A stretch of 64,000 nucleotides of DNA from Nautilus pompilius (lineage: Eukaryota > Mollusca > Cephalopoda > Nautilida > Nautilidae): the NCBI GenBank assembly GCA_018389105.1, contig JACATO010001057.1, forward strand, positions 124,001-188,000, written 5' to 3'. The first letter of the stretch is position 1. Each line of letters begins with the position of its first letter. Below the pieces are notes generated by a model. The model saw nothing but the letters and a program-made list of their open reading frames with translations. It was not told where the DNA came from and ran no database searches. Position numbers and translations under genes: made by a program. Shown here piece by piece: positions 26,001 to 38,000 of the stretch.

Positions 26001-29000
26001 CTTGGGAAAAGGTGCTTAGAAATATATTCATGGTGAACCACAAGTACAGTTTGAGCCAGTTCAAACACCAATTACTGATGAGTACATTCCAGATGAGGTA
26101 CTGAAGGATCTCAGTCATGATCAAAGGCTTCTCTATGAATATTGTAAGGGTATCGGAGTGGGAAGAGTAGATGATAGATGGGCAGCCTGGAAAATAGGTC
26201 CACTCAACCATGCACGATGGTTAACACTTGCTATACGACTTCTTTGTCTATACACACGAGACAACAGTCCAAACAAGAATCTGACAAAATTAATCCAATA
26301 CATCGTCAAGGTTTATGCTCCCTCATGGTTCAGCTTAAAGATGTCCTCTAAACTACATGATTCACCTCGCATTCTTTTCTCTACCATCAACCACTTGAAA
26401 CTGATTCAGTTTGATGATGTGAGACGCATTGTAAAACAAAATATTCAGGGGAATGCTTTCTGCCTGCTACCTGCAAACTTCCTTTACGCCATGGTGATGG
26501 TGAAAGATGATGATGACCAGATCAGAAATCTTGGACTTCACACAATTCTTACTCTCAGACGCAGGTATTGTTTGCAAAATTTGTTATTCTAGATATTTTT
26601 ATTTTCAAAATAATATATTAAGATTTGAACAGAATACTTAGGCAACGTCTGTGGAATTTTTATATTTCGAATTTTCAGAGCAAAAATAATAAGGAAATAG
26701 TTTTGATTATTAGGCCGATATTATTAATATACATTTTTTTTATTTCCAGAATGAACAGCAGCCAAGAAATGGAAAAGAAAATTCCTCCAGTGAACTGGGA
26801 CGCTGACACCTGGCCAGAGCTTATTGACCTTCCTGACGCTGGTACAATGGAGCCACCAACTACACAACACTTTTCTGATGAGGAAATCCAGACCTTCATC
26901 AACAAGAGCACAAAGCCGGATATTCCAAACCTACCATGTCATTCTCAGAGCGTTGAAAGGAGTGTAAAGTTAGTGACAGAAGCTTCTCATTCAGTGTATG
27001 GGTTTGAGGCCCGACACAGATCTATCCTTACGAAACTGCTGAGCAGGAAAATGCGTCCAGTGTTTATGTCAAAAGGACATTATTCTCAGTCATATGATCA
27101 TTTATATTCCTAGTTTTATTGGGTCATTATGGAAATATATTGTTCTCTTTTCCAAATGTTATGTAACTTATGATAAAAAATATAGAATATGAAATAAACT
27201 TGAAACACAATTAAACTTTAATCGCAAATCCGCAAGCGGAACATTAACCTAAAAGCCTAATTTTTTTTTTATTGTGTACTACTTGAATAGATGCAACTAC
27301 TGTATACTTACTCATATTACGATTTTTAAAAAAGTTGAAAATCGACCTGCCCTAGCGTACAAACATGACGGGTATTTAAATGAAAATTATGAGTCCAACA
27401 TACGAAACAGTTATCTGCCGCTTTGACATTTTACTGTTGATGAATTATGCCAGCAAAAAACAAAACAAAGAAAAATAAGCTGAATCATGTATCGAATCAA
27501 ATTATTAATTTCTAAGTTCTTTTTTTTCAAGCTACCCTTCAAGAGAAGATCTCTTGGGCTTCCTGTTCAGTAACTTTTCAAAATGCCTATCACCTTATAG
27601 CTGACTGTGACAATGGCCAAACTTCTCCAATTTCATTTTTCTATCCAGTTCATCCAGGCACAATTTCAGCAGGGTTCAGGAAGGGGAGATTAGCGAAATC
27701 ACAGCTATAAGTCCTTGTGATTCCCCCTCTGGTCAGGTATGTTCAGCGAGCCTAGGGTCGGTCACAGTGTGCTTCACATCATTATCTTGTTTAAAAGTTT
27801 ACACAGATCAAACAATGCCCAAGTGAAATTACATGACACTGAGGAATATTGTGATATTTATAGTGAGAATTCCATATATCTTCTGTGAAGTCATCAGCTA
27901 ATTCTCAAACTTTCATGTTTCCAACTCTCTCTTTCTTACATTTCTTCTAATATACTATACCCACTCAAAACCAAATAACTTAAACCACTTCTTGTCCTGG
28001 ATGTTAAGTCCAGACAGGTCACTTAGCCAATCAATCTAATCTCTCTTAATCATTTTGCTGCTGTTTTCTCAATGTATACTATATAATAGTTGTTGTTTTC
28101 TACATCATTTTACAGCAAGTTCAGCAGGCCTGTTTGGCCTACTGCAGTGAATCAGTTTACCATCTTCTTCTGGTGGTAGATGTAGAGATATTAACTGTTG
28201 CAGAACAATTGTGGCTACATGTGAAGAAAAGATTTGTTCTAGTCTATTAAATCAGCAACTTATTTTCTTGTTCTGTCATTTTTCTCTCTCTACCTTAGCC
28301 CTTTATATGATTTCATTCTATGATTGTTCATGCACTTTTTTGTATGGAATTATAATTTTAGCTGCCATTTCAATCTGCCAAACAGAGCAACATCAGCCAC
28401 CAGTAAAGAGGTCCATTAACATCTATACAAAAGCTCAGTGTGAGCCAACATTTCTCCACAGTAGTAGTAAATGAAAACACTATGCTTTCAGTACCAGCTA
28501 AGTCTAACAATCATAGAAATAACTTGCTCGATGATTCACAGGTGTGTAATTATGCAAAAAGATAATGTCAGAATTAATAGCTTATGTCCTGATAAATGGT
28601 TAAATTGTGGAGAGTGGGGGATAATATATTTTCATATTTTCATTAACAGTGAAGTGTTGAAAAAGCAGATCACTTATTTTTTGATATGATGGGTGGATAA
28701 TTTGGAACATCAGTGTGTCCCATTTACCCACTTTCCAACAGTTTAGCAGGAATCACTGAGCTGGAGGGGGGGGGTTTCGGTTTAACAGAAATTACAATTT
28801 CCTATGGAGATGAAGAGGAAAGTTTGGGGGGAGTATGTAGCTGTGCCTTTGAACTCATACATTTCCAGTTTTGATTTAAAAAGCTGAAAGTAAGAAAAAC
28901 AACAAATGTAACATTTTTAGAAATGAAATCTGTTAATGAGTGGAATAAATTACCGGCCAATAACTGGTGAACTAAACTTTTCCTGTGATTCCTGAATTTG

Positions 29001-32000
29001 TCAAATGGTGTAGGATTGTCTGTCAAAGTCAATAACAAAGTCTACCCCCCAATAGCCCTGTCCACCAGAAAAAAACCACAAAAAAACAATGAAAAGCCCT
29101 ATTTCTTACATCAGCAGAACTGTTATCTTTGCTTATATCAATACACGCCATCCCCAAGCAGGTGTTGACAGTCTCAGAACCAACCAATCAAGAATCCCTA
29201 TTAAAACCCTGTTCTTAGACAGGGAAGAAAACTGACACAAGAGCAAGAAACACCAAACCAAACCAAGTCAGTCCTTAGTGAGAATCACACTTGTCCAGTA
29301 AGCTAACCACTGCACTACCAATTTGCTTATATGCAGTTCCCTAATTAGAAGTAATACTATATTTTTAATGATGTGTTTGTTTTTTGCAGTGGTTATTCAT
29401 AAACATATACACATCTATAAGCCACAGACAATATATCTTGCTACTTTATTATTTAATTTACTCGCACAGCTAAACAGAGGAATCTTACTAGGGACTTCGT
29501 GCTTAATTATCTCAGGCAGCTTGGTGTAGTGAAGTAGCAGGTCTCTTGGCTAGCTTCTGTTGGAGGAGGGGTTTTGAGTGCCTGCTAGCTGCTGGGAAGG
29601 TGAGTTAAAAAAAATAGAAAGAAAGAAAAGAAGCAAGATACTTAGTTTGAACCCCTCAGGTCATCAGTGAGTAATGAATGTGCTGAGTAAGAAGATAAAA
29701 TTACTAGGTAACATTCCCTGGTGAGAAAACCAGTGGATAGATTCCTGTGTATATAATAAAACTCAAACAAAAGTAACAAGTATCAACCAAGGAAACAAGA
29801 TAAATGGCCATTGATATGATTCATAGTGCCACATTTATTCAATTCATTAACAATTCTGTCACTAAAACAATATATGCTAATATGTAACTGACTCCCAGCA
29901 CAGTGAATTTAAAAAGATGGTAGCAGTCAAATCTGAAACACATTTCAGGAGAGTTGGTTTTAAAGTGTTTCAGCACTTGACAATGGCGGAGACTAAATAC
30001 AAAAAAAGATGGTTTCTGACACAAGGTGAGGAATGCAAAGACAGTCAGCTTTGGCCAGTGTTGTCTCTTGGTAAAAAAAATGTGGATGAACCATGTTGAC
30101 AAATAAGAATGGTCTATGTCTATAAGAACCATTTTTCTGATAGGTTTTTTTTAGAAATCTTCTAAGTACAGATTTTACTGCAATACCTGCTTGTTAAATT
30201 CTCTTCTAAAATCTCTTAATACTCGCCATTTCTTCTCATGCCCATACATTGCTTATTTGAGTCTCTTACTATTACGCCTACCGATTGCTCTTACATAGAT
30301 CTACTCTCTGAATATCACAAGCACAGTGATCTCTCTTTCTGAGATGCTAAAAAAATTCCAGCCACAGCCTTAAACCTCAAATGTGACTGCAAAGATTTCT
30401 TTCAATCCAGCCAGACTAGGTGCCCACTGGCCAACTGGTTCAGGCTAGGGTTAAGTGGTTTGATTCCTGGTTGATGCCAGCTCGGTTTGGTGTACTTCCT
30501 TAGCTTGGTGTCTCTTTGTGCTTCTTTACCAGCCATACATCTAAAAACAAATAGTTCTAGCAGAGATTTCTCTGCTGAAGTCAAAAGTATCAAACCACTC
30601 ATAGGGCAGGCAGTACAAATTAAAAATAACTACAGCACCACGTCTCCCTCAACAGAGTTGTTTCCCTTACTGAGACTCGTGTACAACACAACAATCCAGC
30701 CAAAGACTCAATTCTCTGAAAATATACTTCCATGAATCGATCAAATGGTTCAACCAAATGTTTAGAATATTATTACACATTCTTCTTAAAATATTAAAAG
30801 ATATCTTCCCATTTGTGTAAACTAAGAAATTTTAAGGAAAAAACTAATTTCCTGTAAGTCTTGAGTCATTAAATTGCTCCTCTTCAAATCAATTCTACAA
30901 GAATGCTATGATTCAGAAATATTAATCATCCGAACCAATGAACAAGAGGAGGAGGAGGAGGAGGAGGAAAAAGGAAAAAATAATATAAATTTTAAGCATT
31001 TTCTTGAGAACAAATAGTTCTTTTTAAACAGTTTGATGTGTGGGTGATTAGAGAAGATAACTGATATCATGTCAGATCTGATACTGCATCTAAGTTAACT
31101 AGAGTGAGTTTTGTATTAAAAAAAAAAAAAGAAAATTCAGTAGCTAGATAACTGAAGGAAGTCTCATTATTACAGCTGTACGAGGACATTTTGTACAGCT
31201 GATTATAAGCAAAATCCTATGACTTAGGACCTGAATAAACTACCTAATTACTAAACAAGAGATGCAATACAAAATCCTTCAAATGATTTCTAAATTATAA
31301 AAAAAATTTCTGACAGTTTTTTTTTTTTGTCACATTCATGATATCATTCATAAATTTAAAATCTCATCCCTAAATTTCCAAATCATACATTAGATCTCCA
31401 AGAAAGATGGCACTATTTAATTCTATTTATCACCATTAAGAAGAGCACTTAGTAGAATATTTCTCTCCTGTAGTCAAGCTATATGACAGCAGTGGATAAT
31501 TTGATTGTACACATTCAGCATCTCACAAGAGAAAACCACTGGTTTCAGTTCCCTCAACCAACTGGAGAAGAGAGTACGGAGATCAGCCACATGCCTACAA
31601 TATAAAAACACTACTCATGGGTGCAGAGGCGTAGCAAGGGTTCTCAGCGCTCAGGGGCAGACCCTTTTGGTGCCCCCCCAACCTCTGAAATGTTTTGATT
31701 ATCTGTTTGTGACTCATTAATGACAATCACAAAGAATTAATCACCGCATTATAAAGAGCTAATTTAAAGTCACAATATAACATCTCACAATATCACAACT
31801 GTAAACCATCTTGATATTTATTTCATCCAGCATCATTCAAAGTCACACAGCTAGAGTAATCTCTCAATCATGCAGAATGCAGTCACCTGTGGTGTACATG
31901 TATTACAAAACAGATTGATGAAATGCTACTTATGTTTACAAATAAATTCTATTAGTTTACAGAAATGTGCATATACTTAACTAGATCTTGTACAGGTAGC

Positions 32001-35000
32001 ATCCTTGTATTCATTGTTACATTATATATGAACCTTTCGTGCTTTTGCTGCTGCAAATGAATCAATTAAACTATCAAAATTTAAGGTATTGAGTACGTCT
32101 TTTTCAATACTTAATATTGCCAAGTTACTCAGTCGTTCTGGAGTCAGTGAAGTTCTCAACTATGTCACAGTTAATTTCAGCTTGCCGAAAGACCTCTCAC
32201 ATCTAGCAATAGAAACCCCAATTGTTAACAAAATCTGCAATGCAATTCTTAAATTTGGGAAAACATCTTCACCATATGAAATTATAAATGGTAGCAAATC
32301 AGTTGCAACCTTTGGTTCAGGAAAAATGGTCTGTGTTCTTTTACTTATCAACATTTTACAGTCTTTAATTTCTCTGTACAATTCTGGTCCATCAATATCA
32401 CCTGGATAACTCTTTGCTAAGTCAGAACTTTTTTCTTGCAATTTTGCGTCTTCGAAATCTCCAGAAACAATATTTTGCACATTTAATAGGAATCCAAACC
32501 GTGAATCTAAATCTCGTAAGCGAGAAACCTTCCTGTTATTTCTGTAATCAAGCGATCAATAACATCCTTCATGATGCGACAAGTTTCCTGTTCAGCAGCC
32601 AATCCAGCATCAGCTGCATTCTCACCTTGCATTTGTTTACGAAATATTTTTCTTCTTTCAATGGTCAACCCCCATGTTTCACACTGATTCTTGCCTACTT
32701 TAAGTACTTCTTGACATGACGTTTCACGCGATTCTATCAATTTTTCTTTCAAAGAATCAAGATCACCAGCTGCTTCTCTAAAATTCATTTTTGGGCCTTG
32801 AAGACGTTTCTGCACTTAATTAATATATAAAAGATTTCTCCAAAAATGCAAAAGTACAAGAAAATCAAATGTAAGCATGCATTGCAGAATATTATGAGCA
32901 CAACATTTTGTTTCAGCCGGGTTACTATTCTCACTTAATTTCTCTAACAGTCCTAGCAATTCAGCCAGTTTTTCATGTACAACTTTTACTGCTTCTTCTC
33001 TTGCACTCCACTGTGTTTCTGATCCATGCTTGACAGAGATCTTAAGCTCCTGCTGCAGTTCGTCCCATCGAGTTGTTGAATGAGCAAAGAAATTATAAGT
33101 GGCTTCAATTATACAAAAAAGGTAATAACTGTTGTTTCCTGACTTGCATCATGAAGACATGCCAAGTTCAAACTATGGTTGTCACAGTTTATAAACACCG
33201 CTTTTGGATTTTTGTTCAGAATTCTTTGTTGAACGCCTGACAGATGCCCTGACATGACAGCAGCATTATCAGCCCGATGCAAGAGTGACCTCCCGGGTCC
33301 TTGGGGCCCCCGGTGTTGGGTGGACCGGGCCGCTTGTCGGCTCGATGAACATCTCTCAATCACGAGGAGGACTTGACAGAGAACTGGCCACTTGTCTTTA
33401 CTGGATGCAATGCCATTGAAAGAGCCTTGTTCGGAAGTCCAACTAGCTCAACAACAACAACAATCACTCAATAAAATTCCATCCACTTCTAATTTTGTGC
33501 TTATTGTTTTCTCAATATTGGCAGAGTCTTTTTCCTTTATCTGTATAAAGTCAATAAATGACTCTTTGACTTCTACTTTTCTTGTCTTAAAGTCAATGTC
33601 AACAAACCAAATCACTTGGGCCAATTGCTCACAATGGGCTAAATCAGGTGTGGAATCAAACAGAATACCATAGTATTTTTTTCTACGAATTGCTGACAAA
33701 CAATATTTTCGCACATGTGAAGCCATGAGATTTATAAGCTCATTTTGGATTTCAGGAGAAAGATAAGATGTTCAGGTTTGCTGGTTTTTAACACGCTCTA
33801 AATGCTCTTTCATTACTGGATCATACTTTGCTAATAACTGCAAAAGTGACAGGAAATTTCCAGGGTTTTCATTTGAAGTTATGCTCTCAGTATGACCACG
33901 AAATGCAAGACTCTGAGAAGCAAAATATTGTGTACAATCTAGCAACCATCGCAGTACTTCTCTCCATTTATATTTTTCTTGCTGAATTTGCCTTTGCAGC
34001 TCTTCATCAAAGCCACTTTGAAAATGAATTCAGCGCTCAGTTTCTTTCCAAGCAGCAAATGACTCACAATGAATGTCGCTATTTTCATGGGCATTTAACT
34101 TTTCATTTTTTTGTCCACTTAGAGAATCCACCCTGCTTTTTGAAAGCAGACAGACTACTGGATGTTATGCATGTAGATGAAAAAAGAAGACAACATGAGC
34201 AGTATGCTGCTTTATGTAGAGGTGAATATACCAACCAGGATCGATTAACCTCTTGTCCATTCAGAAGGCGTCGTTTTAACCAAAATGCAGTCATAGAACG
34301 CCCATCTTTGGCATCAAATGGACCCTCTTTATGTTGAAATTCATGTGTTTCAACTTTAACAATCTCGGTGCAATGTGCATGTGTTACAACTGCTGAGCCT
34401 GTTGTATCAAACTTCATAAAGCCAATATCCCTGTCTTAATATATTTATTAGGTCATCCTCTTTTAGCGTAGCAACACTATTCTTTAGATTTGTTTCTGAC
34501 AAAGTGCAATCCTCTTGTTTATTATTATTGTAGCTTTTAACAGGACAGAGAACAGTTTCTCCATTGTCTTATTTTTCAATGAAATAGCATGTTCACAATC
34601 TTGCACTTTGACCACTTTGCTGCCATCAGGGTGAACAGATGCAGGCTTACTTGTGTCATCACTTCCAGCAAGGTACGATCTCAACAATTTGCTTGATTCC
34701 ACCATCGAAGCTGCAAATTGTGCACCTCTTTTGTGTCCAAGTGCCCCACTTTCTTTTATTGACATAATGGACTAAAATAATAAATTAATAAATACTCACT
34801 ATATCCAGGCTCTTTTGCGCCACAGAGATCCAAATCCACTGTTCTGACTGACTGTTGCCAAAATGGCGAATTAGAATATAAACAGAAAGCGCGGATCTAT
34901 GAGAAGACAAGAGGATCGATAGTAACTCGGTCTCCTAATCGTAATGACTTACTAATGAGATTGTGTTTGTTTAATATTTTAAATTAGCTCCTATTCTCTA

Positions 35001-38000
35001 ATAATCAAACAAACACATATAAACTATATACGTTTGGAAAGCTTGGGAACTGTTCTATTTAATTACCCAAAAATAGCACCATCATAAAGTGTTTTCATTG
35101 AGTTATTAATGCAAACATGAGTTCCCACACAAAGCATTACCTAGTCATGCACATTAAATTCAACTTTTTGGCAGCATTTCTCTGAATATTACTCATAATT
35201 GATTATCAATATAAACAATGACATTTGAGGAAAGCTTACTGCAGAAAATATTTCTGATAATTCACAAACACATGCCAAATTTTACTTATTAACGGGTGTA
35301 ACACAACATTGAAGAAAGTCTTCGACAATGCATGGAGGCCTATAATTGTCATAATAAATCTCTCTCGTGATGTTCTAGGTACCCAGATTCTATAATCTGC
35401 AATTTAAATTCCCTGGATTACAAACATGATTTTGTAACAGTTATGTCCCTTACTCCAGCAAACTGTATTGAGTGCCTGAATATGCGTTTCCCTAATTTTG
35501 CAATTACTGTGGAAATTTCACGGGCGGAGGTGGCCAGTTATTAACTGACATTATAATTTATAGGCCAGAGGAAATTTTGCACCATTTCAGACCTGCATCC
35601 CATTGCCCCCCATTTTGCTACATCTCTGCATCTCTCTCCACAGGATTTTTTCCCGCGGGAGCCAAAATGATAAAAATTGTCTGCAGGGTAAATTACAGAG
35701 GGGGTGGAAATGGAAAAATAATGTCGTGTGGGGAATGTGCCTATGCTAAAAGTAAATGAACGTCAAAAAATAAAAAGTTACTGGTTTGGTGTTTGTTTGT
35801 TTTTTTTCCTATCAAAGTTATTTGATTTTGATTAATAATTTTTTTTACTTTAAAATATTTCTTGTGATTCATTTAGAATTTTTCAACATTAGTCTGCTTC
35901 CTTTGCTTCTGTGCTACCCCATCATCAGATCAAACAAAAACAAAAAAAAGCAAAAATAAATTTTATTCAATATTTTTATGCAATACAAATTTTAAACTGT
36001 CTCTGGACCTGTCCAAATTTATCCATTACTTCCTGAATAAGTTCTCCCTGTTGTCTGTAACTTTTGCACTATGAACACATCATACAAAGTCCAGACAAAC
36101 GATCATCTGCCATTATTGACCTCAGCCATGTTTTCATTCTTCTCATCGTGCTAAACGACCTTTCTGCTGCGCAAATTGTTACTGGTGATGTTAGAGCAAC
36201 ATGAATTGCTTGAGTAATGGAAGGGAATAGATCAGTGAATTCTAACAACTCAGCGAGTCCATTTTTAAATTTGCTATCACATTGTTCCCTCTTTTTGGAT
36301 CACATCTCAAACCAGGTGATAACTTCGGTTTTCAAGTTTTCAATTCCATACACTTAATTTATTTTTACAATTAAGTTTTTCAATTCTTCACATCCAGTGT
36401 GCACCATCTATACAGGAATAAGGCAAAAAAGACAGAAATTTTGTTGTTGTTGTTTTTTCTACAGCAAACCAGTGGCTCTCTAGTGATGAAACTTTAGCGA
36501 AAAGTTTGAATTCTTCTTTTGCTTTTTTGTCAGCATTCCTAAAACTCACTTATAAACTCCTGGACATGATCATACACTTTCATGGTATCAAGTGCAACAG
36601 CTTGGAGAGCTTTTGCTACAGATTTTAGAAATACCGAAGAACTAGAAATTACAGTCAGACAAAAAAATAAACATCACTGTGCTTGAAGCAGATTCTAATT
36701 GGTTTGCATCTTATTGTGTTTTACCTGAAGCTGTAGTGGCCAATGTGCCTAACTGATCAAAAGAGTGTTCAAAGTTGTCTGAAAAAAATCTAATACTTTT
36801 ATGTTTTGTAATCCAACGTGTTTTACATAGTAGTGGCAAATTTTGGACAAGACATCTTCTCTTTGGACTCACGCTGAAAAATTGTATGCTAACTTTGATT
36901 TACCAATTGTATTGTATATCTGAAGTACACAATTCAAGTTTCTCACAACCAGATTGAGTTTACGAGCAGTAAAATGGACAAACACAATTTTGGAATACCT
37001 ATGTTTTATTGTAACTTGCATGCCCCTTTCCTTTCCTGCCATCGTAGAGCACCCATCATATCCTTGGCCATGTAGTTTCTCTAGATTCAAGCCAAACTCT
37101 GTACACTGATCAGTGATAGTATTGACAATGGAAATAGCATCCAATTACGTAGTCTTGTGAATGCATGAAATTCCTCCCAGATAATATTTTCAGTGGTTGT
37201 TGTTGTTGTTGATGAAATGTACACCATGTGACAATTGCTCCTTTCCAGATATGTCAGCACTTTCATCAGCAACTATTGAAAATCCAGTGGAATTGTTTGC
37301 CAAAAAAAATCTATTTCTTCCCCTCTTCCCTGAGAGTTTCTTCACATAGACTGATTAGTTAATTTTCTACATGGACAGTTGTATAGCGAGCTTCAGCTGG
37401 AGTATTTTTGTCTCCTGATTCAATACGAAAATTAAACAGGCTTTGAACAGCTTTGCTCCCTTTACCACATAAAGCAATGTCATGTGTACAACAAAATAGA
37501 ATGGTCGACAATACTGGATATAATACTTTCTGGTTCTGTTCAACATCTTGCTTCAAAGCGCTGTTCAGTTAACATACAATGCTAAGTTCTAGTTTTTGCC
37601 TGATGGCCAAAAGTTAGTTGCATTCACCTGCAGGGTAAAAAATATGACTTCTTGCTCTCTCATGAAAGTCTTCATAAAGTCTTACCTTGTGAAAGGTGTG
37701 ATGGTAAAGGCTCCATGTGTTCCTCAGTAAAATGGCTGTGGAAAAGTCGTACAGTATTTCAAACTGTTCCTTTTAGGAGTATGGAATAACTAAGCCAAGG
37801 TGAATATTGATTTAGCCACACAAGACAGAAATTTTGTGCTCCTTTACATCCTTTTTAAAATAATAATTTACAGGTTAAGATTTTACATTAGTTTTACAGA
37901 TGAATTAACATGTAATCCAATATCACCAGAATAATTAGATTAATCAAATTTAACTGTGTTGCTGAATCTGGACCAGAGATAGTACAGCTTTGTCCGTAAG

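Larger units (their letters stand above)
23869..27354 (+). mobile_element. hAT-like DNA transposon, complete ends, 8-bp TSD
   Basis: The element is 3486 bp and is flanked on both sides by the perfect 8-bp duplication GCGTACAA (23861-23868 and 27355-27362). Its ends are inverted repeats beginning TAGGGCAGGTCGAT (14 bp perfect). Inside them a second inverted block, CAGTAGTTGCAT, recurs at 23910-23921 and 27291-27302. An 8-bp duplication with ends starting YAGGG is typical of the hAT superfamily. It carries one spliced gene on the plus strand, opposite to host gene MALSU1, in whose intron 3 it sits. The perfect duplication means the insertion is fairly young or well preserved. The protein is not a canonical Ac/hobo type (no BED finger seen), so subfamily placement is open. 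Confidence 0.9.
27355..31623. other. MALSU1 intron 3 segment, SINE-bearing
   Basis: Besides the SINEs at 29.26-29.34 and 30.40-30.72 kb, it contains AT-rich DNA with short chance frames. A tRNA-like segment near 29520-29600 may be another worn SINE. Confidence 0.45.
31624..35628 (-). mobile_element. hAT element with ZMYM1/DUF4371-like transposase, decayed
   Basis: The ends are imperfect inverted repeats, CAGAGGCGTAGC at 31624-31635 and the inverse of CAGAGATGTAGC at 35617-35628, a form common in hAT elements that encode ZMYM1-like proteins. The 8 bp outside the two ends (CATGGGTG, CATCTCTC) agree only in the first three positions, so no clean duplication survives. The coding strand is minus; the transposase relic fills 32030-34765. 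Confidence 0.75.
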
